Assembly: GCA_013335935.1 (NCBI GenBank)
Contig: JAAXUP010000011.1
Coordinates: 1-40,750 of the forward strand
Direction: 5' to 3'
DNA: 40,750 bases
DNA from: Eubacteriaceae bacterium
Lineage (GTDB): Bacteria > Bacillota > Clostridia > Eubacteriales > Alkalibacteraceae
Part shown: in pieces, positions 26,241 through 33,362 of the stretch
Numbering within the stretch: position 1 is the stretch's first letter
Layout of the letters: the number at the start of each line of letters is the position of its first letter
Position numbers and translations under genes: made by a program
The notes under the pieces: model-generated
What the model was told of the DNA's origin: nothing
The model's database searches: none
What the model saw: only the letters and a program-made list of their open reading frames with translations

Positions 26241-27605
26241 CTACAGCAGCAGGAAGTTAAGGAATTGGAATATTCTGTCTTCGAATCCGGCCATTTTCGC
26301 TGCGCCAGCTTCTGTCATCTGGGAGTTTTCTGCCAGCATTGCTGCCGGTGTCTTGTAATATCGACTTTCGAGCTGTCTTCTCTCGGGGACCTTGTAATCT
26401 GCTTTATTGAATGCCAGACCGGCTGTTTCTCCAGCGTTACTGTACACGGCGTAGTCCCGCACGGTTTCTGTCACGGCATTGAAGTTCTCGATATTAACAT
26501 CATCCGCGCCTAAAGGGCTCTTATCCAGTCCGAAAATATATTTGCCTCCAGGTGCCAGGATATCGATGTATTTTTTAGCCAAATCTACACATTCCTGTTT
26601 TGAACGGGATCTAAGATGCGTGATGGGATATAACCCGGTGATAATATGTCTGCTGCCTAACTTATCCTTAATAAGCTGGGGATCCCCATATTCGAATTGA
26701 ATGTAGGTATTTACAGGAAGCTCCTGGAGATAATCCAGATACCTATCCCAGTTATCTTCGCAGAAAATTCTGCAGTGTATACCCATTGAAGCATATTCTT
26801 CAAGAAGTTTCTTAAAACTTGGCCACCAGTATTTTGCAAAATCCTTCTCTCTCATAAACGTTGGCATATGAAGCGGAAGAAAAACATGGCCATAATCGGA
26901 TACAACTGAGGGCAGCCCTTTCTGGAAGACAATAGGATACAGCGCTTCACATGCATCATATACTTTCTCAGGCATTCTTCTTATATCCATAGACACACCC
27001 TTAAAACTTCTGAGCTGATCAGCAAGGAAATCATAAGGCGCTTCTGTAAATCCCCCCGATCCTGCAGGTGGTCCCACAAAGTAACCGTATTTTTCAATCA
27101 TTTTGGCAGCAGCACCCCCGCCTGTCATAGCATCAGCGCCAAATCCAAGAAATGCTTTTGTGAAACTAATCATCATTTGGATCGGGTCATCCAAACCTAA
27201 GGCTTTGTATTGTCTTGGGATGATCTTTTCATATAAACATTCTAAAGGTTTTTCAATCAGATAATCATATTCATCTTCCAGCATCCCAATTACTTCCGGA
27301 TGTTGGAAAAATCCGTTTGAGCCCATAACAAAAGACTGTGATTTCAATGTCTGGTAATAGGATGGAAATCTAAGAGACGTTCCGCCTGGAACCACATCAG
27401 AATAGATGAGTGGAACTACCTTTTCGATAGCCTGCTCGATCAACATTGGATTCCATTGAGCCTCAATCAAGTCTAACCCTCCCAATTCAGCCAATGGTTC
27501 AAAGCTGAAAGCGATATTGACGGGAACTCTCTTCGGGATTTTGTTGTCAAATACGTCAAAAAAGTTTTGCGATCGCTCTGCCTGGATTGCTTTTACATCA
27601 CTCAC
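26241..27605 (-). CDS. Uroporphyrinogen decarboxylase-family protein, probable corrinoid/methyl-transfer type
   Basis: URO-D superfamily by its general course: TEAPYDFLADQLRSFKGVSMDI (in two parts around residue 205), SVVSDYGHVF, and the C-terminal YITHLRSRSKQECVDLAKKYID then ILAPGGKYIFGLDKSPLG. In anaerobes such proteins, unlike HemE, usually move methyl groups to or from corrinoid proteins. The usual zinc site (HxC plus a late Cys) is not canonical here: HCRIFC occurs (His289-Cys294 from the upstream ATG), but the late Cys position reads FGLDK. The start is uncertain. GTG at 27605 has AGGAGG 10 nt upstream (454 residues), while the ATG at 27641 has none. It stands alone on its transcript, divergent from the symporters. 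Confidence 0.75.
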   Translation of the reverse strand: MSDVKAIQAERSQNFFDVFDNKIPKRVPVNIAFSFEPLAELGGLDLIEAQWNPMLIEQAIEKVVPLIYSDVVPGGTSLRFPSYYQTLKSQSFVMGSNGFFQHPEVIGMLEDEYDYLIEKPLECLYEKIIPRQYKALGLDDPIQMMISFTKAFLGFGADAMTGGGAAAKMIEKYGYFVGPPAGSGGFTEAPYDFLADQLRSFKGVSMDIRRMPEKVYDACEALYPIVFQKGLPSVVSDYGHVFLPLHMPTFMREKDFAKYWWPSFKKLLEEYASMGIHCRIFCEDNWDRYLDYLQELPVNTYIQFEYGDPQLIKDKLGSRHIITGLYPITHLRSRSKQECVDLAKKYIDILAPGGKYIFGLDKSPLGADDVNIENFNAVTETVRDYAVYSNAGETAGLAFNKADYKVPERRQLESRYYKTPAAMLAENSQMTEAGAAKMAGFEDRIFQFLNFLLL

Positions 27606-27651
27606 TTCAAATATTCCTCCTCTAATTCTTTTTTTCGCCATACAGAAAATA

Positions 27652-27671
27652 ATATTATACTTATATAATAT
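27652..27671. promoter_or_regulatory. Candidate operator palindrome at the URO-D gene promoter
   Basis: A perfect inverted repeat with 8-bp arms and a 4-base spacer (ATATTATA-CTTA-TATAATAT) covers the -10 box and start region of the leftward promoter. Size and symmetry suit a TetR-family repressor, three of which are encoded nearby. AT-richness raises the chance of coincidence. Confidence 0.4.
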
Positions 27672-27693
27672 CCAGAAGTGTAATCGATGTCAA
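27665..27693 (-). promoter_or_regulatory. Promoter of the URO-D-family gene
   Basis: TTGACA (plus 27688-27693), 17-base spacer and TATTAT (plus 27665-27670) on the minus strand. Predicted start near 27658, leaving about 53 nt before the GTG start with its AGGAGG. Confidence 0.8.
27679..27692. promoter_or_regulatory. Perfect cre (CcpA) site
   Basis: TGTAATCGATGTCA fits every defined position of the cre consensus TGWAANCGNTNWCA. It covers the spacer and -35 box of the leftward promoter, where CcpA binding would repress when preferred sugars are present. Confidence 0.65.
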
Positions 27694-27792
27694 TTAATTT
27701 ATTATACATAATGCTCTATTTTCAATTTTCGCAGCAACTAACATGAGCTTTTCACAGTTATTAAAAAAAAACATTTATTTTCAAAAAGTTGA

Positions 27793-27821
27793 TTGTATTA
27801 ATTTCAATTTTAAGTTATAAT
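27793..27821 (+). promoter_or_regulatory. Promoter of the first symporter cassette
   Basis: TTGTAT (27793-27798), 17-base spacer, TATAAT (27816-27821). The same architecture with similar flanking bases recurs before the other two symporter genes. It leaves a leader of about 150 nt. Confidence 0.75.
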
Positions 27822-27891
27822 AATTTTGACCTCGATTAAATTTGGTTATTTTGCTTCTTTTATTAAAATACAACTTTATCTTTTATTTTCA

Positions 27892-27905
27892 TGTAATGGT
27901 TTACA
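27892..27905. promoter_or_regulatory. cre-like site in the first symporter leader
   Basis: TGTAATGGTTTACA differs from the cre consensus at one defined position (central C to G). The same 14 bases occur in the third cassette at 31395. Position is about 65 bases after the likely start, consistent with a roadblock repressor site. Confidence 0.45.
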
Positions 27906-27916
27906 AGGATTCTATG

Positions 27917-27956
27917 TTATACCTGGTTCCCCACAAACAGGAACTGTTACGTATAA
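27917..27956 (+). ncRNA. Candidate cis-regulatory leader structure, copy 1
   Basis: Nested pairing in the symporter leader: TTATAC (27917-27922) with GTATAA (27951-27956), and after a 3-base CTG linker GTTC (27926-27929) with GAAC (27941-27944), extended by one C-G pair. The 3' linker is 6 bases. The ribosome site follows 23 nt before the ATG. The pattern is kept in the two other copies although their loops are much longer (39 bases versus 11). It could act on translation or transcript stability. The effector is unknown. Confidence 0.5.
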
Positions 27957-27979
27957 ATTATTTTAAGGAGAGTGTTTGA

Positions 27980-29377
27980 ATGAAAAAAGAATTAAGCAAA
28001 ACCATTAAAACCTTTTATGGCATCGGTGACCTGGGTTTCTCACTGATGACAAGCGTCGAACTGTTATTTTTTGTATTTTTCTTAACCAATGTAGCTAAGT
28101 TTTCTTTACCAATGGTTGCACTGATCGGATCCGTAACCAGTATCGTTGACGCAATTCTTTCACCTTTCTACGGCGCTTACATTACAGGAACCAAAGCATT
28201 AAAATGGGGTCGGTATCGCTCCTGGATGCTGATTGCTCCACCTCTTGTTGTGGTGCTTTTCATGGTTCAGTTCTCCAAGGTCAGTACATCAGAACCAATA
28301 TCAGCCCTCGTTGTCTGTATTGGATTTATTTTAAGTCATATCGTCTGGAATCTTGCATGGGTCGCAAATGTTTCCTTGATACCTTTACTTGGCAAAACAC
28401 CGGATGACCGTGCACTTCTTTCTGCAAGACGTGGTACCTGGTCCAGTTTGTCAGGTGTATTCTTCTCTTACATTGGAATGCCTTTAGCTGTTCTTCTGGG
28501 AGCGATTACTAATAATGAAGTATTGGGCTTCACCTTGCTGGCAGGAATTTTGGCAATGACCATGATGATCGGATATTGGATTGTATTCAAAATGACTGAT
28601 GGTTATGAGACAACCGGAGTAGAAGTCGTTAAAGCCGGAACAGTCAAAGCTCATGAAAAAGTACCTGTATCCATCATGCTTAAAAGTTTATTTCAAAATG
28701 TACCTCTCCTTGTTTTGCTACTCAGTGACTTTTTTAGATATATATCATTCTTTATAGGTCTTGCCGCTTCAGCATACTACTTTACCTATGTTGTGCAAAA
28801 CATGGCTATATTCCCAGTTTTTCTATTGCTGACAGCAATAGCAGGCGTAGTTGGTTCGTATATAAGCAGCTATACTTCCCAAAAATTTTCAAACAGAACG
28901 ACTTCCATCGTCAGTTTATTTGGCCTTGGAATTTCACTTATGATATGTAAGTTTTTAGGTTTTCAATACATACCTTTCCTAGTATTCTACCTTGCAGCCA
29001 GATTATTCCTTGGCGTCCTTAATGCATCTTTGGTAGCTCTTTATTCAGATGTTGTTACTTATGGCGAATGGAAAACCGGCGAGAACGCTTCCGGATTTAT
29101 CATGGGAATCATGAATGTTTCTCTGAAATCAGCAATCATTTCCAGAGGCTTGCTTATCCCAATTGTACTCGCCTCTGTTGGCTTCGTTGCTGGCGCAGAT
29201 CCTGCCACTGCTTCTTTGGCACTTCAAAATGGAATAATCAATATATTTGTAACAATACCAGGTTTATGTGCACTTGCCAGTGGAGTAATATTGACACTGG
29301 GATATAAACTGACAAAAGCAAAATTAGCTGGTTATCAGGCTGATATCGATGAAAGAAAAAATCAGGCAGCCGCATAA
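27980..29377 (+). CDS. GPH-family (MelB-like) cation symporter, paralog 1
   Basis: Twelve-segment secondary transporter of the glycoside-pentoside-hexuronide group in the major facilitator superfamily, in the cell membrane. Family marks are KWGRYRSW (75-82, the MelB KFKPW-type loop), the aspartate in SIVDAILSPFYG (Asp57) and YGEWKTGENASGF in the second half. The position equal to MelB Asp59 is Ser61, so cation coupling may differ. Length of 465 residues is shared by all three paralogs. AAGGAGAGTGTTTGA precedes the ATG. The gene has its own promoter, structured leader and terminator. The substrate is unknown. The divergent URO-D gene and nearby TetR genes suggest uptake of a specific non-preferred compound, possibly methylated or aromatic, but this is speculation. 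Confidence 0.85.
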   Translation: MKKELSKTIKTFYGIGDLGFSLMTSVELLFFVFFLTNVAKFSLPMVALIGSVTSIVDAILSPFYGAYITGTKALKWGRYRSWMLIAPPLVVVLFMVQFSKVSTSEPISALVVCIGFILSHIVWNLAWVANVSLIPLLGKTPDDRALLSARRGTWSSLSGVFFSYIGMPLAVLLGAITNNEVLGFTLLAGILAMTMMIGYWIVFKMTDGYETTGVEVVKAGTVKAHEKVPVSIMLKSLFQNVPLLVLLLSDFFRYISFFIGLAASAYYFTYVVQNMAIFPVFLLLTAIAGVVGSYISSYTSQKFSNRTTSIVSLFGLGISLMICKFLGFQYIPFLVFYLAARLFLGVLNASLVALYSDVVTYGEWKTGENASGFIMGIMNVSLKSAIISRGLLIPIVLASVGFVAGADPATASLALQNGIINIFVTIPGLCALASGVILTLGYKLTKAKLAGYQADIDERKNQAAA

Positions 29378-29416
29378 TTAACTGCACAAGCTAAGCTAAA
29401 AAGAATGATTACCAAT

Positions 29417-29463
29417 AACTTCCCAGTCTTTTGAAGAACTTTCAAAGAACTGGGAAGTTTTTT
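29417..29463 (+). terminator. Terminator of symporter cassette 1
   Basis: Stem AACTTCCCAGT/ACTGGGAAGTT (29417-29427 with 29449-29459), continued inward by CTTTTGAA/TTTCAAAG, then a run of T. Confidence 0.9.
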
Positions 29464-29482
29464 AATATTCTAAATTATTTGG

Positions 29483-29511
29483 TTGTATTATTTTGAATTT
29501 TAAACTATAAT
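29483..29511 (+). promoter_or_regulatory. Promoter of the second symporter cassette
   Basis: TTGTAT (29483-29488), 17-base spacer, TATAAT (29506-29511). It matches the promoters of cassettes 1 and 3 in spacing and in flanking AATTTT-type bases, and starts 20 nt after the previous terminator. It leaves about 175 nt of leader. Confidence 0.75.
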
Positions 29512-29602
29512 AATTTTAAACAGAGTTAATATTGCTTAAATGGATTATTTTACTATATTTCTTAAACATACTGCGTATCCCATATTTACATCCCCTGCAC
29601 CG

Positions 29603-29670
29603 TTATACCTGGTTCTCTATTTATTCCTTAAAATGAGTGATGGATTGAATAGTTGGACTATAACGTATAA
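29603..29670 (+). ncRNA. Candidate cis-regulatory leader structure, copy 2
   Basis: TTATAC (29603-29608) faces GTATAA (29665-29670). After the CTG linker, GTTC (29612-29615) faces GGAC (29655-29658), a pairing kept by one G-U wobble where copies 1 and 3 have GAAC. The 3' linker is again 6 bases. An alternative 7-bp pairing CGTTATA/TATAACG (29601-29607 with 29659-29665) is also possible. No cre-like site is seen in this copy. The ATG is 22 nt after the structure. Confidence 0.5.
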
Positions 29671-29692
29671 ATAATTTAAGGAGAGTGTTTAC

Positions 29693-31090
29693 ATGAAAAA
29701 AGAGTTGAGCAAAACTATTAAAACCTTTTATGGCGTCGGTGACCTGGGCTTCTCGCTGATGACAAGCGTCGAACTATTTTTCTTTGTATTTTTCTTAACC
29801 AATGTAGCGAAGTTTTCTTTACCAATGGTTGCCCTGATCGGATCGGTAACCAGTATCGTTGATGCTGTACTATCGCCATTCTATGGAGCTTACATTACAG
29901 GAACCAAAGCACTAAAATGGGGACGATACCGTTCCTGGATGCTGATCGCACCACCTGTTGTGGTGATACTGTTCATGCTTCAGTTCTCCAGGGTCAGTAC
30001 GTCGGAACCAATTGCTGCCTTAGTCGTATGTATCGGATTTATTCTAAGTCATATCGTCTGGAATCTGGCATGGGTTTCCAATGTATCACTGATTCCCCTG
30101 CTTGGCAAAACTCCGGACGACCGTGCGTTGCTGTCTGCCAGACGTGGTACATGGTCCAGTTTATCAGGTGTTTTCTTCTCTTATATTGGAATGCCTTTAG
30201 CACTTCTCCTTGGAAAGGTTACAAATAATGAAGTATTGGGCTTTACCTTGCTTGCAGGGATATTGGCCCTTACCATGATGATCGGATACTGGACGGTATT
30301 TAAAATCACGGACGGTTACGAGGCAACTGGTTTAGAAGCTGTAGGCTCAGGGACTGTGAAGAAACATGAAAAAGTGCCTGTGTCAGTGATGCTAAAAAGC
30401 TTGTTTCAGAATGTACCCCTCATTTCATTGTTGGTCAGTGACTTTTTCAGATGGATATCATTCTTTATCATGACAGCTGCTGCTGCGTACTACTTTACCT
30501 ATGTGGTGCAAAACATGGCACTGTTCCCAATTTATATGTTGCTTGGCGCAGTCGCAGGAGTAATCGGCGCATATGCCAGCAGCTATGTTTCCCGCAAATA
30601 TTCAAATCGAACCACATCCATTGCTGGTTTATTTCTACTAGGAGTTTCACTTGTTGTGTGTAAATTTGTTGGATTTCAACTCATTCCTTTCTTCATATTT
30701 GTATTGATCGCCAGAATGTGCCTGGGTGTTCTGAATGCATCTTTAGTGGCACTATATTCCGATGTTGTTACTTATGGCGAGTGGAAAACCGGCGAGAATG
30801 CTTCCGGGTTTATCATGGGAATCATGAATGTGTCTCTTAAATCCGCAATAATTTCAAGAGGTACCATCATTCCTTTTGTACTAGCCTCTGTCGGCTTCGT
30901 AGCTGGAGCAGATCCTGCTACAGCATCATTGGCACTTCAAACTGGCGTAATTAATGTATTTGTATTCATCCCAGGGTTATGCGCTCTTGCCAGTGGCGTA
31001 CTGCTGACTTTAGGATACAGACTGACAAAAGAAAAACTGGCCGGATACCAGGCAGAAATCGATGCAAGGAAAAATACCTCTGCTGCATAA
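29693..31090 (+). CDS. GPH-family (MelB-like) cation symporter, paralog 2
   Basis: A close paralog of the preceding gene: nearly the same N-terminal 100 residues and the same 465-residue length, with most changes in segments 7-10 (for example MTAAAAYYFTYV and LLLGVSLVVCKFVGF). KWGRYRSW, SIVDAVLSPFYG and YGEWKTGENASGF are kept, again with Ser in place of the second MelB aspartate. DNA differences between copies are largely synonymous, so the duplication is not very recent. The ribosome site AAGGAGAGTGTTTAC is almost identical to that of copy 1. A separate promoter and terminator make it independently expressed. Substrate is unknown and may overlap with that of copy 1. Confidence 0.85.
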   Translation: MKKELSKTIKTFYGVGDLGFSLMTSVELFFFVFFLTNVAKFSLPMVALIGSVTSIVDAVLSPFYGAYITGTKALKWGRYRSWMLIAPPVVVILFMLQFSRVSTSEPIAALVVCIGFILSHIVWNLAWVSNVSLIPLLGKTPDDRALLSARRGTWSSLSGVFFSYIGMPLALLLGKVTNNEVLGFTLLAGILALTMMIGYWTVFKITDGYEATGLEAVGSGTVKKHEKVPVSVMLKSLFQNVPLISLLVSDFFRWISFFIMTAAAAYYFTYVVQNMALFPIYMLLGAVAGVIGAYASSYVSRKYSNRTTSIAGLFLLGVSLVVCKFVGFQLIPFFIFVLIARMCLGVLNASLVALYSDVVTYGEWKTGENASGFIMGIMNVSLKSAIISRGTIIPFVLASVGFVAGADPATASLALQTGVINVFVFIPGLCALASGVLLTLGYRLTKEKLAGYQAEIDARKNTSAA

Positions 31091-31134
31091 AAAAATATAA
31101 ACTAAACCTTAAAATAATTAGTATGATTAAACTG

Positions 31135-31187
31135 AAAACTTTCTGGATTTCAAATTGCGCTTGAAGTCCGGAAAGTTTTATTTTTTT
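31135..31187 (+). terminator. Terminator of symporter cassette 2
   Basis: A long stem of about 19 pairs with two wobbles (31135-31153 with 31161-31179), loop ATTGCGC, followed by A and seven T. Confidence 0.9.
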
Positions 31188-31289
31188 GTTTTATGACCCT
31201 TAAATCATTCCATGTAAGGGTATCATTTAGTTAATTGCTGGTATTAAAATTTAAATAATAAAAATAACTGTTTTTTTTCAAAAAGTTCA

Positions 31290-31318
31290 TTGTAATAATA
31301 TTATTTTTAAACTATAAT
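31290..31318 (+). promoter_or_regulatory. Promoter of the third symporter cassette
   Basis: TTGTAA (31290-31295), 17-base spacer, TATAAT (31313-31318), the same architecture as the other two cassettes. The leader before the ATG is about 190 nt and holds the cre-like site, the paired elements and a mini reading frame. Confidence 0.75.
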
Positions 31319-31394
31319 GATTTTATACAAACCTAATATTATTTAATTGTGTGATTTTATCAAATTCTATTAGGTATTTATTTTTCACAAGCCA

Positions 31395-31408
31395 TGTAAT
31401 GGTTTACA
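31395..31408. promoter_or_regulatory. cre-like site in the third symporter leader
   Basis: TGTAATGGTTTACA, identical to the site at 27892 and one mismatch from the cre consensus. It lies about 70 bases after the likely transcription start. Confidence 0.45.
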
Positions 31409-31421
31409 CCTAATTGGAGCG

Positions 31422-31489
31422 TTATACCTAGTTCAATACCCATCTTAAATACTGTGGAGGAAAGCATGGGAAAGAACTATTGAGTATAA
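31422..31489 (+). ncRNA. Candidate cis-regulatory leader structure, copy 3
   Basis: TTATAC (31422-31427) faces GTATAA (31484-31489). After the CTA linker, GTTC (31431-31434) faces GAAC (31474-31477), again with a 6-base 3' linker. Inside the 39-base loop CCCAT and ATGGG can pair. The ATG is 23 nt beyond the structure, the same spacing as in copies 1 and 2. Confidence 0.5.
31466..31483 (+). other. Possible five-codon leader reading frame
   Basis: ATG GGA AAG AAC TAT TGA, preceded by GGAGG 5 nt upstream. Its codons cover the 3' arm of the inner helix and stop just before the outer 3' arm, so its translation would disturb the leader structure. Not conserved in the other two leaders. Confidence 0.3.
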
Positions 31490-31512
31490 AAAAATTAAAG
31501 GAGAGTGTATTG

Positions 31513-32910
31513 ATGAGAAAAGAATTAAGCAAAACCCTTAAAACCTTTTATGGCATCGGCGATTTAGGCTTTGCAATGATGACAAGCGTGGAATTGTTTT
31601 TCTTCGTGTTCTTCTTAACTAATGTAGCTAAATTTTCTTTACCGATGGTTGCACTGATCGGATCCATCACAAGTATCGTAGACGCAATATTATCACCTGT
31701 ATATGGAGCATGGCTTTCTGGAACAAAACCGCTGAAATGGGGCCGCTATCGATCCTGGATGCTGATCGGACCACCAATCGTTGTGGTACTTTTCATGTTA
31801 CAGTTCACAAGAGTCAGCGCAAATGAAACAATATCTGCTGTAGTTGTCTGTTTAGGATTTATTTTAAGTCATATCATTTGGAACCTTGCCTGGGTATCCA
31901 ATGTTACTATGATCACTGTTCTGGGTAAAACTCCTGAAGAACGTGGACTTTTAGCTTCAAGACGTGGTACCTGGAATAATATGTCTGGTGTTTTCTTCTC
32001 TTATATCGGAGCCCCTTTGGCACTTTACCTTGGAACCGTAACCAATAATCCGGTATTAGGTTATACGCTGCTTGCAGGTGTAATGGCATTTGCTATGCTA
32101 TGCGGCTACTGGACAGTCTTTAAAATGACAGATGGTTACGAAGATGTGGTCACTGAGGTAACTTCATCAGGAACTGCTCCAAAGCATGATAAAGTACCTG
32201 TCTCTGCCATGTTGAAGAATTTATTCCAAAATCCTCCGCTGATTGTTTTACTGGTATTCGACTTTTTCAGATGGATGGCATTTTTCATTCTAACAGCTTC
32301 CGCTGCATTCTATTTCACATATGTAGCGAAGGATATGACTAAATTTCCGATGTATGTCCTGCTTGGTGCCATCGCTGCTGTAATCGGAGCATATTTGGCG
32401 GGTCCTATGTCTAATAAGCTATCCACACGAACAACTTCCATCATCGGATTGTTTTTTGGCGGTGCATTTTTGGTTGCTGCAAAGTTCGTAGGATATCAGT
32501 ATGTACCTTTCCTCATAATGTTACTGATGGCAAGGCTGTTCTTAGGTGTGCTCACTGCATCTAATGTTGCACTTTACTCAGATGTTGTAACCTATGGTGA
32601 ATGGAAGACCGGCGAAAATGCTTCCGGTTTTATCATGGGCATCATGAATGTGTCTTTAAAAACTGCAGTCATTGCCAGAGGTACCGTTATCCCGGCAGTG
32701 CTGGCAGCAGCAGGTTTTGCTGCATCTGCAGATCCTGCAACAGCCTCTAAGGCTATCACGGATGCGGTATTAAACGTAACGGTATTTATTCCTGGCATGC
32801 TGCTGCTTGTTGGTGGTGTGATCATGATCCTGGGATACAAACTCACAAGAGAAAAACTTACTCAATATCAGACAGAAATTGATGCTAGAAAGAAAACAAC
32901 AGTTGCATAA
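31513..32910 (+). CDS. GPH-family (MelB-like) cation symporter, paralog 3
   Basis: Third member of the tandem set and the most diverged: AWLSGTKPLKWGRYRSWMLI instead of AYITGTKALKWGRYRSW, a changed central loop (DVVTEVTSSGTAPKHDKV) and many changes in the last four segments. The length is again 465 residues, and the Asp-to-Ser change relative to MelB (SIVDAILSPVYG) is shared. The start at 31513 is chosen because AAAGGAG lies about 9 nt upstream; the in-frame ATT-side extension to 31480 would run through the leader structure. Divergence suggests a different but related substrate, or a different affinity. Confidence 0.85.
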   Translation: MRKELSKTLKTFYGIGDLGFAMMTSVELFFFVFFLTNVAKFSLPMVALIGSITSIVDAILSPVYGAWLSGTKPLKWGRYRSWMLIGPPIVVVLFMLQFTRVSANETISAVVVCLGFILSHIIWNLAWVSNVTMITVLGKTPEERGLLASRRGTWNNMSGVFFSYIGAPLALYLGTVTNNPVLGYTLLAGVMAFAMLCGYWTVFKMTDGYEDVVTEVTSSGTAPKHDKVPVSAMLKNLFQNPPLIVLLVFDFFRWMAFFILTASAAFYFTYVAKDMTKFPMYVLLGAIAAVIGAYLAGPMSNKLSTRTTSIIGLFFGGAFLVAAKFVGYQYVPFLIMLLMARLFLGVLTASNVALYSDVVTYGEWKTGENASGFIMGIMNVSLKTAVIARGTVIPAVLAAAGFAASADPATASKAITDAVLNVTVFIPGMLLLVGGVIMILGYKLTREKLTQYQTEIDARKKTTVA

Positions 32911-32924
32911 TAAACACTGCAATT

Positions 32925-32977
32925 AAAACTTCCCGGCTATTTGAGCGCTGAACTGCTCTTTTGCCGGGAAGTTTTTT
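32925..32977. terminator. Terminator of symporter cassette 3, shared with the cupin gene
   Basis: A 13-bp stem (32925-32937 with 32963-32975; core CTTCCCGGC/GCCGGGAAG) with an inner GAGC/GCTC hairpin and T-runs on both strands, between two convergent genes. Confidence 0.9.
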
Positions 32978-32985
32978 AATTTGCA

Positions 32986-33351
32986 TTATAAATATTCGAT
33001 GTCAAATGTCTTATTGGTAATAAACATGACGATCACATCGGTTTTCGCAGTTGCTCCATGCTCTGCCTGATCACCTTCTGCAAACCAGACGAAATTTCCG
33101 GGGCCAAACTCCCCCTCATTGGTTTTCAGAATTCCCTCCATTACATACATCCCATGAGCACAATGGTGCTTATGAAGAGGTGTCACAAATCCTGCCGGGT
33201 ATTTTGCAATGTTGATCTTCATTCCAGTATCCGAATCTTCTATAAGTTTCTTTCTGTACATACTCCTTCCTACCTTGGAATTTGGCCTCTCTTCCCAGGT
33301 CATTTCATTTGTATCAATGATAAATGATTTGCTTCCATCAGATCTGTCCAT
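32986..33351 (-). CDS. Small cupin-domain protein
   Basis: Single-domain cupin of 121 residues. Cupin motif 1 is seen as PLHKHHCAHGMYVMEG (about 57-72), with the metal-binding histidines, and motif 2 as GPGNFVWFAEGDQAEHG (about 82-98). A metal-dependent isomerase, decarboxylase, dioxygenase or just a small-ligand-binding role cannot be separated from sequence. AAGGAG lies 6 nt upstream of the ATG. It follows an unknown 72-75-residue gene by 11 nt, on the same transcript, and the two are divergent from a TetR gene. The location suggests a step in breakdown of the compound imported by the symporters, which is speculative. Confidence 0.8.
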   Translation of the reverse strand: MDRSDGSKSFIIDTNEMTWEERPNSKVGRSMYRKKLIEDSDTGMKINIAKYPAGFVTPLHKHHCAHGMYVMEGILKTNEGEFGPGNFVWFAEGDQAEHGATAKTDVIVMFITNKTFDIEYL

Positions 33352-33362
33352 CAGCTTCTCCT

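Noticed and set aside
27914-27979. 21-residue leader peptide overlapping the structured leader of symporter 1
   Set aside because: The frame has no start codon in the second and third leaders and stops early in the third, so conservation is at the nucleotide level, not the peptide level.
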